In this document: positions 1 to 11,306 of the stretch, one piece after another
How the letters are laid out: every line of letters begins with the position of its first letter
How positions within the stretch are numbered: the stretch's first letter is position 1
Assembly: GCA_964616175.1 (NCBI GenBank)
Contig: CAZTUH010000005.1
Location: 62,001-126,000, forward strand
Reading direction: 5' to 3'
Source of the DNA: CAZTUH01 sp964616175
GTDB taxonomy: Bacteria; Pseudomonadota; Gammaproteobacteria; Burkholderiales; Burkholderiaceae_B
Length of the DNA: 64,000 nucleotides
Translations under genes and position numbers: made by a program
The notes under the pieces: model-generated
Told to the model about the DNA's origin: nothing
Seen by the model: only the letters and a program-made list of their open reading frames with translations
The model's database searches: none

Positions 1-2
1 AT

Positions 3-164
3 GCTGGACATGGATTGAATTATCAGAATGTAGTTCCTATAGCTAGAATCAAGGGCATTTCAGAACTTAATATTGGCCATGCAATTGTTTCAAATGCAAT
101 TTTTCATGGGTGGAAAAAGTCAATTAAAGAGATGAAAACTATAATTGCAAAGGCCAATATATGA
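3..164 (+). CDS. pdxJ: Pyridoxine 5'-phosphate synthase, C-terminal part (gene starts before the window)
   Basis: The window opens inside this reading frame, and only the last 53 codons are present. The readable tail begins AGHGLNYQNV and continues through ELNIGHAIVSNAIF. This is the conserved C-terminal strand and phosphate-binding part of PdxJ, where the AGHGLNY and NIGHAI motifs are diagnostic. PdxJ condenses 1-deoxy-xylulose 5-phosphate with aminoacetone phosphate to make pyridoxine 5'-phosphate in the cytosol. The TGA stop at 162-164 overlaps the ATG of acpS at 161 in an ATGA arrangement, implying translational coupling. The pdxJ-acpS order is classical for Proteobacteria. The upstream part cannot be judged. 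Confidence 0.93.
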   Translation, partial: AGHGLNYQNVVPIARIKGISELNIGHAIVSNAIFHGWKKSIKEMKTIIAKANI

Positions 165-613
165 GTCTCAATGTTTTTCATGATTCTTATAAGCTTACAT
201 CCAAAAGATTTATTGCTGGAATTGGAGTAGATTTACTAAGTATTGAAAGAGTAGAAAAGCTACTAAAAAAAAATGGTTCTCGTTTTGCAGCTAAGATACT
301 TGGCGGGGAAGAACTGCAACTTTTTTACATTAGAAAAAGCAGGAATTTAAAAAATGCTGTTAATTTTTTAAGTTCAAGATTTGCGATGAAGGAAGCTTTT
401 TCTAAGGCTCTTGGAATTGGAATGACTAAGCCAATGGCTTGGAGGGAAATACAAGTGTTCAATTCTAAGAATGGAAAACCAGAGATTGTATTATCTTCTG
501 ATTTGTCTAATTGGTATGAAAAAAAAAACTATGGGACAGCACATATTTCGGCTTCTCATGATAAAGGTATAGTTACTGCTTATGTCGTTATAGAATACAA
601 ATTCTATACATAG
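161..613 (+). CDS. acpS: Holo-[acyl-carrier-protein] synthase
   Basis: Transfers the 4'-phosphopantetheine arm of CoA to apo-ACP, a cytosolic step needed for fatty-acid synthesis. At 150 residues it is slightly longer than the usual 125-140 because of about 17 residues before the family start IAGIGVDLLSIERVE (about residues 19-33, carrying the metal-binding Asp). The second signature, FAMKEAFSKALGIG, lies at about residues 74-87 and holds the catalytic Lys-Glu pair. The ATG at 161 overlaps the pdxJ stop, which fixes the start. The gene contains a run of nine A at 265-273 and ten A at 519-528. Both are read through in frame, but they are slippage-prone. Wording is close to alcaligenaceous AcpS (inference from recall). 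Confidence 0.95.
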   Translation: MSLNVFHDSYKLTSKRFIAGIGVDLLSIERVEKLLKKNGSRFAAKILGGEELQLFYIRKSRNLKNAVNFLSSRFAMKEAFSKALGIGMTKPMAWREIQVFNSKNGKPEIVLSSDLSNWYEKKNYGTAHISASHDKGIVTAYVVIEYKFYT

Positions 614-673
614 AGATTCCTGTATAATTTTGAATTCAATTGTTCAAGCATTTTCTTGATACTAATAACAATT

Positions 674-2542
674 ATGTCAGATTTATTTTCTCAATTTCTT
701 TTGGAAATTACGGATATTTCCAACATTAAATCGATCATGAAAAAAATTCCCTGTTTACCAGGGATATACCAATTTATGAATGTAAAAAATAATACTATAT
801 ATATTGGTAAATCTCGAAATCTGCGGAAAAGAATATCTTCTTATTTTCAAAAGAGGTCATTTGGTCCACGAATTACTACCATGTTGGAAAAAGTTTCAAA
901 AATCCAGATTACAACCACTCAATCAGAGTCAGAAGCGCTTATTTTAGAAAATAATCTAATTAAGAATCTGCATCCAAGATATAACATACTTTTTCGCGAT
1001 GATAAATCGTATCCATACATCCTACTTTCCAAAGATGAATGGCCGCGCATCCTTCATTATAGAGGAAGAATGAGTAGGAAACATTATCATTCTTTTGGTC
1101 CTTTCCCAAACTCTTGGGCTGTAAAAGAAACTCTTAGAATTTTGCAAAAAGTATTCCAATTGCGAACTTGTGAAGATTCAACTTTCTTCAATCGTTCAAG
1201 ACCTTGCATGTTGCATCAGATTGGATATTGTTCTGCTCCTTGTGTTGGAGCAATTAGTTATGAGCAATACAACAGTGATGTAAAAACAGCTATTAAATTC
1301 TTAGAAGGAAAAACTAAAAGTATTTTTGAGAGAATTGAACTTCTTATGAAAGATGCTTCAAGAGAGTTAAGATTTGAGGATGCTGCAAATCTTAGGAACC
1401 AAATGTATGCTCTCTCAAGTATCTTAAAAAAACAATCTATGGAAATACCTGGTAATACAAATGCAGATATTATTTTTTTAGCTGTTGGAAAAGAACAAGT
1501 ATGTATCAATTTAGGAATAGTTAGGAATGGTATTTATCTTGGGAATAAATCTGTTTTTCCAACAGAAATAAACGAGGATTCCCCAGAACAAATCCTTGAA
1601 GCTTTTCTTTCTAGTCATTACTTGTCTTCGGACAATATGATCCCTGAATTAATCATTTGTTCTCATAAATTAAATGATAAAAATTTGATTAAGCTCTTAA
1701 GCATGCATTCTGGCAGCAAACATACTACACGTTTCTTGAATAATCCTAGGGGGATATACCATTCCTGGCTTGAACAAACAAAGGATAATGCAAAAATATT
1801 CTTATCCCAATTTGAAGATAAATTTTCTAAATCTGTTGATTCTAGTGTTGAATTAGCAGAGCTTCTCAAGCTTGATGCCAAGAAAGCTAGATCAGGAACC
1901 TTTCGAATTGAGTGTTTTGATGTTAGTCATATTGGAGGAGAAGATGCTCAAGCATCTTGTGTTGTTTTTGAGCATAATTCAATGCAAAAGACTTTATATC
2001 GTCATTATAACATTTCTGGAAATCATCCTAGAGATGACTGTTTTGCCATGAAGCAAGTTCTGCTTCGAAGGTTTTCAGGAAAAAATGATAGTAAAAAATT
2101 GCCTGATTTAGTTTTGATTGACGGAGGAAAAGGTCAGGTTTCTACAGCAAAAAAAGTATTTGAAGAATTAAATCTAAATTCTAGAATAATGATATTAGGA
2201 ATAGCCAAGGATAAAAGTCGAAAAACAGGATTAGAAAAAATTGTTTTTGCTGATGAAATGCCTATTCCAGTTTTTTCTAAAAAAGTTTTAATGCTAGTTC
2301 TTTCCATACGTGATGAAGCTCATAGGTTTGCCATTTCTGGCATGAGAACTCGACGATTAAAAAAGCATAATATATCTCAATTGGAGGAAATTGTAGGAAT
2401 TGGAATTGATCGTCGAAAGAATTTGTTAAATAAATTTGGAGGAATTTTAGGTGTTAGATCAGCTAGTGTTTCTGAGTTGATTTCTGTCCAAGGCATATCC
2501 CATTCATTAGCTCATCGCATTTATGAACACTTTCATCAATAA
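674..2542 (+). CDS. uvrC: UvrABC excinuclease subunit C
   Basis: Makes the dual incisions of nucleotide excision repair after UvrB marks the lesion. Domains in order: GIY-YIG nuclease (about residues 22-100, LPGIYQ and IYIGKSRNLRKR), a Cys-containing middle region, a UVR/UvrB-binding helix pair (about 210-245, ELRFEDAANLRNQM), the RNase H-like 5' nuclease (about 385-540, with ECFDVSHIGGEDA and DLVLIDGGKGQ), and C-terminal helix-hairpin-helix motifs (LEEIVGIG and ISVQGISHSLA). Length of about 622 residues is normal. A TTG at 656 extends the frame by six codons; I prefer the ATG at 674, and the ATG at 737 is also possible. It follows acpS by about 60 bp and is followed by pgsA, as in Burkholderiales. 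Confidence 0.97.
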   Translation: MSDLFSQFLLEITDISNIKSIMKKIPCLPGIYQFMNVKNNTIYIGKSRNLRKRISSYFQKRSFGPRITTMLEKVSKIQITTTQSESEALILENNLIKNLHPRYNILFRDDKSYPYILLSKDEWPRILHYRGRMSRKHYHSFGPFPNSWAVKETLRILQKVFQLRTCEDSTFFNRSRPCMLHQIGYCSAPCVGAISYEQYNSDVKTAIKFLEGKTKSIFERIELLMKDASRELRFEDAANLRNQMYALSSILKKQSMEIPGNTNADIIFLAVGKEQVCINLGIVRNGIYLGNKSVFPTEINEDSPEQILEAFLSSHYLSSDNMIPELIICSHKLNDKNLIKLLSMHSGSKHTTRFLNNPRGIYHSWLEQTKDNAKIFLSQFEDKFSKSVDSSVELAELLKLDAKKARSGTFRIECFDVSHIGGEDAQASCVVFEHNSMQKTLYRHYNISGNHPRDDCFAMKQVLLRRFSGKNDSKKLPDLVLIDGGKGQVSTAKKVFEELNLNSRIMILGIAKDKSRKTGLEKIVFADEMPIPVFSKKVLMLVLSIRDEAHRFAISGMRTRRLKKHNISQLEEIVGIGIDRRKNLLNKFGGILGVRSASVSELISVQGISHSLAHRIYEHFHQ

Positions 2543-2668
2543 ATCAATTGTAACAATTTGTTTACTATATTTTGCTTCACTTTTGTCCATTAGTTTTACT
2601 CTGAATCTTGATTATATAGGAAACCAGATGAAAAGATCGACTGATAACAGTGATGATACTCTGTTCTC

Positions 2669-3247
2669 ATGTTTATAAACTTTCCTATTGTATTGACTTG
2701 GCTTCGTATGGCGATGATACCACTATTGGTAGGAATATTTTACTTACCAGACTGCTGGTTCGGATCAGCAATTCGAGAAACCTGGGCTGCTATATTCTTT
2801 ATCTTTGCAGCATTGACAGATTGGCTTGATGGTTGGTTAGCTAGAAAGTGGAGACAAACCTCTGCATTCGGTGCTTTTTTGGATCCAGTAGCTGACAAAC
2901 TGATGGTTTGTGCAGCATTACTAGTTTTATTAAACTTGGACAGGGTAGATGCATTTGTTGCTCTTGTCATTATTGGTCGAGAAATTATGGTATCTGCACT
3001 TCGTGAATGGATGGCAAAAATAGGTGCTAGTGCAAGTGTTGCTGTTCATAGATTGGGAAAATTGAAAACAGTAGCACAAATGGTTGCTGTTCCTTGCCTT
3101 TTTTTTGATCATAAATTTGGAGTTCCATTTCAGTTTTTTGGAGCTAATTTAATCAAATTTTCTGCAATCTTGACCATTTGGTCGATGTTTTATTATTTGC
3201 AAAAAGCTTTACCAGTCCTTCGGAAAAAAAATCAATTACACCAGTAA
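2669..3247 (+). CDS. pgsA: CDP-diacylglycerol-glycerol-3-phosphate 3-phosphatidyltransferase
   Basis: Makes phosphatidylglycerol phosphate, the committed step to phosphatidylglycerol and cardiolipin, at the inner membrane. The CDP-alcohol phosphotransferase motif D-x2-D-G-x2-A-R-x8-G-x3-D-x3-D is complete at about residues 51-77 (DWLDGWLAR, then GAFLDPVADK). Four or more hydrophobic helices span the 192-residue protein, a normal length. The ATG at 2669 is the natural start. It lies 126 bp after uvrC in the same direction. In related genomes tRNA genes often follow pgsA, but none was found in the 590 bp downstream. Confidence 0.96.
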   Translation: MFINFPIVLTWLRMAMIPLLVGIFYLPDCWFGSAIRETWAAIFFIFAALTDWLDGWLARKWRQTSAFGAFLDPVADKLMVCAALLVLLNLDRVDAFVALVIIGREIMVSALREWMAKIGASASVAVHRLGKLKTVAQMVAVPCLFFDHKFGVPFQFFGANLIKFSAILTIWSMFYYLQKALPVLRKKNQLHQ

Positions 3248-3740
3248 TTTTTGAAAATTATTTAGGTTAATCATTGGGAAAGAATCGAATTGGATGGAAC
3301 TTTTTAATATTAGTCTAATTAATGAATTTGTAAGAATTTGGGCATCATATGCCAAAACGAGATGAGATTTTAATCAATTAGAGTTTCAAGGACATTAATA
3401 TGCTCATCTCGAGATTTTAAACATTCTTGAGTAATTATTTCAGGTAGATTTCTGTAATCTAAGATATACGAAATGTTCTTTTTCCAATATTTTTTCCATT
3501 TCAATTTCTGCATCTCTTAAGAAGAGTTTGTGGTCTTTCTGATATTTACTTTTCAATAAACTGATTTTTTAAGCAAAGTTTAGAAAACTTGATTTTGTAT
3601 GTTTTCATATTGAAGTAAATAAAAGTTCCAAAAGCGATTTTATAGAAAAGAGTATTTAAAAATCAAAAAATAGATTTGTACTCTGATCTATTTTTTTCTG
3701 AAATTATAAAAAATTTATAACAAATTCTCCAGCTTTATGC
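3248..3740. other. Gene-free AT-rich interval between pgsA and the atp promoter
   Basis: About 490 bp with frequent stops in all frames I followed. I see no tRNA cloverleaf, no convincing terminator and no recognisable protein fragment. It is probably eroded sequence left by lost genes. Confidence 0.5.
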
Positions 3741-3741
3741 C

Positions 3742-3770
3742 TTAACTTACTTGAAAAATCAGGTTATACT
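3742..3770 (+). promoter_or_regulatory. Candidate sigma-70 promoter of the ATP synthase operon
   Basis: A -35-like TTAACT at 3742-3747 and a -10-like TATACT at 3765-3770 are separated by exactly 17 bp. They match 4/6 and 5/6 of the consensus and lie about 70 bp before the first operon gene. AT-rich DNA produces such matches by chance, so this is a candidate only. Confidence 0.4.
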
Positions 3771-3840
3771 GCCCACACTCACTCAACTGAGTTTGATCTT
3801 TCAATAAGAGTTTATAAGAATTGCAATAAAGCAGGTTTTC

Positions 3841-4308
3841 TTGAAAAAGAAAAACAAATCAAGAGGTAAGAAGAAAAAGTTTCCTGTTAATATTATTCAT
3901 GTAATAAGTCCTATTTTTGGTTGTATGGCAAAGATTTTGACATTACTTTTGTTATCACAAGCCTTTTTAGGTTTTTTTGTTTCAATCTTTATTGGAACAA
4001 TATTTGGCTTAACAGAAGGTCTTTGGGCACTTTCTGGAATGTTCTTTGCTTTTCTTCCAAATTTTGTATTCTTTTCTTGCTTGTTTTTTATTTCAAATAG
4101 AAATAGTTCTTTTAATTCTCCATTGGTTCTTGTGTTTTTGTTGTTGAAACCGTTTTTGATAGCTTTTTTTCTTTATTATTTTGTTTCAAGATTTGTTAAA
4201 AATCAGCATGTGTTGTTTCTACCGTTCTTCTTATGTGGGTTTTTATCTACTTTGAAAGGATATTTTTTTGTACCTATTTCTCAAAAAGTTCTAAAAAGCA
4301 TTTATTGA
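3841..4308 (+). CDS. atpI: ATP synthase subunit I (AtpI)
   Basis: Small membrane protein at the head of the atp operon. AtpI is known to assist assembly or stability of the c-ring and Mg2+ supply, and is not essential for catalysis. The 155-residue sequence has a very basic N-terminus (KKKNKSRGKKKK) and four hydrophobic segments at about 30-50, 58-80, 95-115 and 123-140, the typical AtpI topology. Sequence is poorly conserved in this family, so the call rests on topology and on position directly before atpB. The start is a TTG at 3841; no nearby in-frame ATG fits. It is strongly rich in Phe and Leu, as expected of an AT-biased membrane gene. Confidence 0.8.
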   Translation: MKKKNKSRGKKKKFPVNIIHVISPIFGCMAKILTLLLLSQAFLGFFVSIFIGTIFGLTEGLWALSGMFFAFLPNFVFFSCLFFISNRNSSFNSPLVLVFLLLKPFLIAFFLYYFVSRFVKNQHVLFLPFFLCGFLSTLKGYFFVPISQKVLKSIY

Positions 4309-4384
4309 AAGTTAATTAGTCATGCTTTGCATGCAAGCCTTTCAAATTCCAAATTCATTGGATTCTAAAAAATAGAGTTTTCTA

Positions 4385-5272
4385 ATGACTGATGTTACTA
4401 AACAGATCTCTCCCTTTTCTGAATATATTCAACATCATCTAGTGCATTTGAATAATATTGGAAAAAAACAAGATTTTATTGCTCAACTTGATGTTGTGAA
4501 TTACGACTCCCTATTTTGGTCTATTTTTATGGGATTCCTAATGGTTCTTATTTTTTCTCTAATTTCACGTCGATGCTCATCAAATGTCCCGAATTGTTTT
4601 CAGGCATTTCTTGAAATGATCATTGAAATGGTAGATCTACAGGTTAAATCTTTCATTAAAAACCCTGAAAGCCGAGAATTTATTACTCCATTTTCACTTA
4701 CTATATTTTTTTGGATCATTTTCATGAATTCATTGGACTTACTACCAGTAGACCTTATTCCTTGGATTGCAACCTGGACTGGATTAGGTGCTAATGATGG
4801 AGATCTGCTATATCATCATCGCATTTTACCTACTGCAGATCTAAACATTTCCATGGGAATGTCTTTTGGAGTAATAATTTTGGTTTTTTATTACAACCTG
4901 AAAATAAAAAGGACTCATGGTTTTATCAAAGAACTCCTAATAAGTCCATTTCATGCAAATAAGAAAGTTTTTGCAATTATGCTTTTTCCAATTAATCTTT
5001 TTCTCAATTTGATTGAATATATTGCAAAATCTATATCTCTTGGCATGCGTTTGTTTGGGAATATGTTTGCTGGAGAACTAATATTTATGTTAATAGCTCT
5101 TCTTGGTGGAACTTGGACTGGATTTGATCTATCAAGCCTTGGTTTAGGGTTAGGTCATGTATTTGCTGGTCTTATTTGGGGAGTTTTTCATATTCTAATA
5201 GTTATTCTTCAAGCTTTTATTTTCATGATGCTTACATTGGTATATATAGGTCAAGCTCATGAATGCCACTGA
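4385..5272 (+). CDS. atpB: F1Fo ATP synthase subunit a
   Basis: Forms the proton half-channels of Fo beside the c-ring in the inner membrane. The key helix [14 protein letters not shown] (about residues 219-232) carries the essential Arg that interacts with the c-subunit carboxylate. The conserved C-terminal segment [21 protein letters not shown] follows. At 295 residues, with the long N-terminal region typical of Betaproteobacteria, it appears complete. The ATG at 4385 is the only sensible start. It is second in a nine-gene operon in the order I-B-E-F-H-A-G-D-C. Confidence 0.97.
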   Translation: MTDVTKQISPFSEYIQHHLVHLNNIGKKQDFIAQLDVVNYDSLFWSIFMGFLMVLIFSLISRRCSSNVPNCFQAFLEMIIEMVDLQVKSFIKNPESREFITPFSLTIFFWIIFMNSLDLLPVDLIPWIATWTGLGANDGDLLYHHRILPTADLNISMGMSFGVIILVFYYNLKIKRTHGFIKELLISPFHANKKVFAIMLFPINLFLNLIEYIAKSISLGMRLFGNMFAGELIFMLIALLGGTWTGFDLSSLGLGLGHVFAGLIWGVFHILIVILQAFIFMMLTLVYIGQAHECH

Positions 5273-5275
5273 TAA

Positions 5276-5587
<312 letters not shown>

Positions 5588-5678
5588 CATATTCTAAAAT
5601 AGAAAACACCGAAGATTATTACTTTTCTTGTGAAAAGAATATTGCTTTTTTTAAGCAATTACTTAAAAGGCAGATACT

Positions 5679-6149
5679 GTGAATTTAAATGCAACATTTT
5701 TTTTTCAGATATTAGTTTTCTTCATACTTTGTTGGATTACAACAAGATTTGTTTGGCCACCTCTTATGAAGGCAATTCAAGAACGTCAAAAAAAAATAGA
5801 AGATGGATTAGCTGCTGCTGAGAAAGGTAAGAGAGAATTAACAGAAGTTTATAATCGAATTTATTCTCTTGAAACCGCATCAAAAATTGCAATGCAAGAA
5901 AAAATAGCCGAAACAGAGAAAAAAGCATTGTTAATTCTGGAAAAAGCAAAGGAGGAAGCAAAGCTTTATCACTCACATACTCTAGATTTTACAAAAAATG
6001 AAATTCAGCGAACTGTCAAAAGGGCTCGAGAATCATTGCAACATGATTTATCTGATTTGATAGTTAAAGGGGCTGAACAAATTCTGAAACGTGAGATTGA
6101 TGCTAAAAAGCATTCCGAAATATTAAGTAAGCTTAAAGAACAACTCTAG
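5679..6149 (+). CDS. atpF: F1Fo ATP synthase subunit b
   Basis: Peripheral stalk subunit. An N-terminal membrane helix (about residues 4-25) is followed by a long charged coiled coil (about 35-150, rich in Lys, Glu and Ala), the standard b-subunit design. At 156 residues it is of normal length. The start is GTG at 5679, preceded by an AAGG Shine-Dalgarno element at 5667-5670, giving MNLNATFFFQILVFF, which fits the usual start MNLNAT in Betaproteobacteria. It lies between atpE and atpH. Confidence 0.95.
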   Translation: MNLNATFFFQILVFFILCWITTRFVWPPLMKAIQERQKKIEDGLAAAEKGKRELTEVYNRIYSLETASKIAMQEKIAETEKKALLILEKAKEEAKLYHSHTLDFTKNEIQRTVKRARESLQHDLSDLIVKGAEQILKREIDAKKHSEILSKLKEQL

Positions 6150-6172
6150 TAATGATCAAGGAGTCGATATAA

Positions 6173-6742
6173 ATGTCCTTAACTATAGCAAAGCGTTATG
6201 CAGGGGCTTTATTTGGTTTAATTTCTGATAAAACCAGTGAATTAGACTTGTGGATCTGCTTTTTTTCCAAAATGGAAAAAATTTTATCTGACAAGCATAT
6301 TCATGAACTTGTTGTTTTAAATCCCATTTTAGAAGGTTTTCAAAGAGCTGAAATTCTTATATCTATTCTCAATTTGTCCGAAATGCCAAAGTATGCCTAC
6401 AATTTTGTTTCTCTCTTAATTGAGAAAAACAGAATGATTTTTTTTTCAGAAATATTTGAACAATTTCAGATACTGAAAGATGAACATGAGGGGATATCAC
6501 AAGTTTTCATTACCAGTGCTTTTCCATTATCAGAAACTGAGTTAAAAGGAATTCTTCCTATACTTGAAAGAAGATTTCAAAAAAATAAGTTAAAAGCAAA
6601 AATAAGTTTGGAACAATCATTGATTGGTGGTGCTTGTTTTCAGGTCAATGACGAAGTTCTTGATTGCTCTATTCTGAAACAACTTACTTGTATGGGTTCG
6701 GCAATCAAAAACGATAATTTGTTTTTAGTCAATGGAGAATAA
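6173..6742 (+). CDS. atpH: F1Fo ATP synthase subunit delta
   Basis: Connects the F1 head to the b-subunit stalk. The N-terminal helical bundle starts with the family motif TIAKRYAGALFGL (about residues 4-16), and the C-terminal region has SLIGGACFQVNDEVLDCSI, the conserved GG-x-x-V-x-D-x-x-D-S pattern with I-L following. Length 189 is slightly long. The ATG at 6173 has a good AAGGAG ribosome-binding site just upstream. The central part is diverged, with many Phe, Ile and Lys codons. Confidence 0.93.
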   Translation: MSLTIAKRYAGALFGLISDKTSELDLWICFFSKMEKILSDKHIHELVVLNPILEGFQRAEILISILNLSEMPKYAYNFVSLLIEKNRMIFFSEIFEQFQILKDEHEGISQVFITSAFPLSETELKGILPILERRFQKNKLKAKISLEQSLIGGACFQVNDEVLDCSILKQLTCMGSAIKNDNLFLVNGE

Positions 6743-6781
6743 TTTCAATGCAAAAAGAATTTGAAAAAAATTCTCGGGAGA

Positions 6782-8353
6782 ATGATTGTGCAAATTAATC
6801 CTTCTGAGATCACAAAATTTTTAAAAGATCGAATTGAGAATGTAAATTCTATACCAAACATATCTACAGAAGGCATAGTATTATCTGTCATGGATGGAAT
6901 TGTTCATATCTATGGTCTTAGTAATGTCATGTATGGAGAAATTCTTGAGTTTCGAAACGATACTTTGGGTCTAGTCCTGAATCTTGAACCTGATTCTGTA
7001 GGAGCTGTTGTGCTTGGAAATTATCTAGATATTTCAGAAGGCGATACAGTAAAAGCTACTGGAAAAATTCTCAAAGTTCCTGTAGGTCAAAAATTGAGAG
7101 GTCGTGTGGTAAATGCATTGGGGAAACCTATTGATGGAAAAGGTCCAATTGAATCGGATGAGTTTGATATCATCGAGAAACCAGCTCCTGGGGTTATGGA
7201 TAGAATCTCTGTATCTGAACCGTTACAAACTGGGATTAAAGCAATTGATTCGATGGTTCCTATTGGCCGAGGGCAACGCGAGCTCATTATAGGTGATAGA
7301 CAAACAGGAAAAACCGCAGTTGCTGTTGATACTATCATCAATCAAAGAGAGAATGATGTTACTTGTATTTATGTTGCGATTGCTCAAAAGTCTTCTGTAG
7401 TTAACAAGATAGTTCGAACATTATATGAGCATGGAGCATTAAAATATACGATTGTTGTAGTTGCAAGTGCTTCCGAATCTGCTGCAATGCAATACTTAGC
7501 TCCTTATTCTGGTTGTACAATGGGAGAATACTTCCGGGATCGTGGCAAAGATTCTCTAATTATCTATGATGATCTAACAAAACAAGCTTGGGCATATAGA
7601 CAGATATCTCTTTTACTACGAAGGCCTCCTGGTCGTGAAGCTTATCCAGGGGATATTTTCTACCTACATTCTCGTCTTCTAGAGAGAGCAGCACGAGTTA
7701 ACGAAGATTATGTCAAAAATTTTACAAGTGGTTCTGTTTGTGGGAAAACAGGTTCTTTAACTGCAATGCCAATTATTGAAACTCAATCAGGAGATGTTTC
7801 AGCTTTTGTTCCAACCAATGTAATATCAATTACTGATGGACAGATATTTCTAGAAACAGATTTGTTCAATTCTGGTGTTCGTCCAGCAGTTAATGCAGGA
7901 GTATCTGTTTCGCGTGTTGGTGGAGCCGCACAGACAAATGTTATTAAAAAATTATCCAGTGGTATTCGTACTGATTTAGCTCAATATCGTGAGTTAGCTG
8001 CTTTTTCACAATTTGCATCTGACTTAGATGAAATAACTCGTCGACAACTTGAACGAGGCCAGAGAATTTTGGAAGTTCTTAAGCAACCTCAGTATCAACC
8101 TTTAAAAGTTTGGAAACAGATCATAATTTTATTTTGTCTCAATAAAAATCATCTAGATGATATTGAAATGTCTGAGATTGTGCATTTTGAAAGATCTTTA
8201 ACTGAAGAATTGGAGTTGAAACATCCAGAACTTATTAACAATATTGAAGAAACAAAAGATTTGTCAAATGATTCCATTGAAAAACTAGCTTATGCTGTTG
8301 AAATGCATAAGAAAGACTTTTTCCAAAAAAAAGATTTCCTTCAGAAGAGGTAA
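6782..8353 (+). CDS. atpA: F1Fo ATP synthase subunit alpha
   Basis: Non-catalytic nucleotide-binding subunit of F1. The start is placed at the ATG at 6782, because [18 protein letters not shown] matches the family N-terminus; an in-frame TTG lies seven codons upstream. The P-loop GDRQTGKT is at about residue 170, with [32 protein letters not shown] downstream (given as key segments YDDLTKQA and [11 protein letters not shown]) and the alpha-subunit signature [11 protein letters not shown] at about 364. The C-terminus runs slightly past the usual 513 residues, ending in a small near-repeat, KKDFFQ then KKDFLQ. Confidence 0.98.
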   Translation: MIVQINPSEITKFLKDRIENVNSIPNISTEGIVLSVMDGIVHIYGLSNVMYGEILEFRNDTLGLVLNLEPDSVGAVVLGNYLDISEGDTVKATGKILKVPVGQKLRGRVVNALGKPIDGKGPIESDEFDIIEKPAPGVMDRISVSEPLQTGIKAIDSMVPIGRGQRELIIGDRQTGKTAVAVDTIINQRENDVTCIYVAIAQKSSVVNKIVRTLYEHGALKYTIVVVASASESAAMQYLAPYSGCTMGEYFRDRGKDSLIIYDDLTKQAWAYRQISLLLRRPPGREAYPGDIFYLHSRLLERAARVNEDYVKNFTSGSVCGKTGSLTAMPIIETQSGDVSAFVPTNVISITDGQIFLETDLFNSGVRPAVNAGVSVSRVGGAAQTNVIKKLSSGIRTDLAQYRELAAFSQFASDLDEITRRQLERGQRILEVLKQPQYQPLKVWKQIIILFCLNKNHLDDIEMSEIVHFERSLTEELELKHPELINNIEETKDLSNDSIEKLAYAVEMHKKDFFQKKDFLQKR

Positions 8354-8380
8354 ATATCATTAATCAAATTGAAGAAATAA

Positions 8381-9289
8381 ATGCCAGAAATTAAAAAAAT
8401 AAAAACAAGAATCAGAAGTATAGAGAATACTTGTAAAATTACAAAGGCAATGGAAATGGTCGCTGCATCTAAAATGCGGAAAGTTAAAGACCGAATGTTT
8501 TCTGGACGCCCATATGCAAATAAGATACGCCAAATAGCCGTACATTTGATAAATTCTCATCCCGAATATTCCCATCCATATCTTCTATCCCGAAAAATCA
8601 AAAGTGTTGGAATAATTGTAATTTCCACAGATAAAGGACTTTGTGGACCAATTAATACTAATGCTGCTCGTATTTTATTAGCAAAATTTCAAGAGTTTAA
8701 AGCTAATGATATTTCTATCCAAACCACTGCCTTTGGAGAAAAAGCAGTAAATCTTTTGGTTCGAATTGGATCGAATTTAGTATCTCAAGAAACGAAGATC
8801 GGAGATGATCCAGATTTCGAACGGTTTTTAGGAGCTATTAAAATTCAACTAGATTCCTATTTGTCGTTTCAAATTGATGCTCTTTATGTAATAACTACAC
8901 GTTTTGTTAATACAATGAAGCAAGAACCTATATTTTTGCAGTTATTGCCTTTGCCTGGAGATTTAAGCGATCCTTATGAATCTCGTGACGATAAATTATC
9001 TAGCCAAAAATCAATGTCTGATAAATACCAAGTGAATTATATTTATGAACCTGATGCAAGATCTGTAATTGATAAGTTTTTGCAACGCTATGTCGAAGCT
9101 TTACTATATCAATCTATTTCTGAAAATATAGCTTCAGAGCAAGGAGCAAGAATGGTTGCAATGAAAGCAGCAACAGATAATGCTAAAAGGGCTGTAGATG
9201 AATTGAAAGTTGTTTACAACAAAACGCGGCAAGCAAGTATTACTAAAGAGATCTCTGAAATTGTCAGTGGTTCTTCAGCAGTTTTATAA
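8381..9289 (+). CDS. atpG: F1Fo ATP synthase subunit gamma
   Basis: Central shaft that couples c-ring rotation to the F1 catalytic sites. The N-terminal helix PEIKKIKTRIRSIENTCKIT, with TKAMEMVAASKMRK after it, and the C-terminal helix ASEQGARMVAMKAATDNAKR are the two conserved shaft segments. STDKGLCGPINTN is the conserved Rossmann-like strand and loop. At 302 residues it is complete. ATG at 8381 is the start. It sits between atpA and atpD as usual, with a larger than usual gap of 84 bp to atpD. Confidence 0.97.
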   Translation: MPEIKKIKTRIRSIENTCKITKAMEMVAASKMRKVKDRMFSGRPYANKIRQIAVHLINSHPEYSHPYLLSRKIKSVGIIVISTDKGLCGPINTNAARILLAKFQEFKANDISIQTTAFGEKAVNLLVRIGSNLVSQETKIGDDPDFERFLGAIKIQLDSYLSFQIDALYVITTRFVNTMKQEPIFLQLLPLPGDLSDPYESRDDKLSSQKSMSDKYQVNYIYEPDARSVIDKFLQRYVEALLYQSISENIASEQGARMVAMKAATDNAKRAVDELKVVYNKTRQASITKEISEIVSGSSAVL

Positions 9290-9364
9290 GATCTATCTTG
9301 ATTAGAATATTTTGTATCTCCTATAAAAATTTTTATATCCCCTATCTAGATATTACTAATTTGA

Positions 9365-10771
<1,407 letters not shown>

Positions 10772-10784
10772 TAGAGGATTGGTT

Positions 10785-11204
10785 ATGATAGAGCTTCAAG
10801 CTGATGTTGTTAGTACCAAGGGTTCTATTTACTCAAATAGAATAAGGTTTGCTTCTATACCTGGTGAATTAGGTAAGATTGGAATTTTTCCTGGTCATAC
10901 TCCATTTGTTTCTTTGATTAGTCCTGGAATAGCAAAGTTTATAGATCTTAATGACAATCAAGAAAAAGTTTTTGTTGCTGGGGGTATTCTTGAAATTCAG
11001 AAAAACTATTTAACTATTTTAGTTGATACTGCTGTTCGTGCAGCAGATCTAGACGAAGCAAAAGCTTTAGCAGCACATAGAAAAGCACAGGATTCACGTC
11101 GGAATGCAAAAAGCAAGTCTGAAATTGCTTTAGTTGAAGCCGAATTGGCTATGTTAGCTGAACAAATTCGCTCTATAAAAAATCTTTATCGTGGAATCCA
11201 CTAA
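10785..11204 (+). CDS. atpC: F1Fo ATP synthase subunit epsilon
   Basis: Regulatory and rotor subunit at the base of the F1 shaft. The N-terminal beta-sandwich contains IPGELGKIGIFPGHTPFVSLISPG (key pieces GELGKIGIFPGHTP), and the C-terminal helical hairpin begins at about residue 92 (DLDEAKALAAHRKAQ). The ATG at 10785 is chosen, preceded by AGAGGATTGG. The longer TTG-initiated frame from 10749 would overlap atpD. The 139 residues are full length. It ends the operon, and hemE follows after about 100 bp. Confidence 0.95.
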   Translation: MIELQADVVSTKGSIYSNRIRFASIPGELGKIGIFPGHTPFVSLISPGIAKFIDLNDNQEKVFVAGGILEIQKNYLTILVDTAVRAADLDEAKALAAHRKAQDSRRNAKSKSEIALVEAELAMLAEQIRSIKNLYRGIH

Positions 11205-11306
11205 TAATTATCGTTAATTTTGAATGCTAATCTTTCCTTACAATATTTTTATTAATCAGATAATTAAAGATTTCCCGATTTCCATAGAAAAATCGAGGCT
11301 GACACT

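Noticed and set aside
3748..3764. TTGAAA close to the -10 of the atp promoter read as its -35
   Set aside because: TTGAAA is only about seven bases from the -10, far too close; the TTAACT further upstream has the correct spacing.
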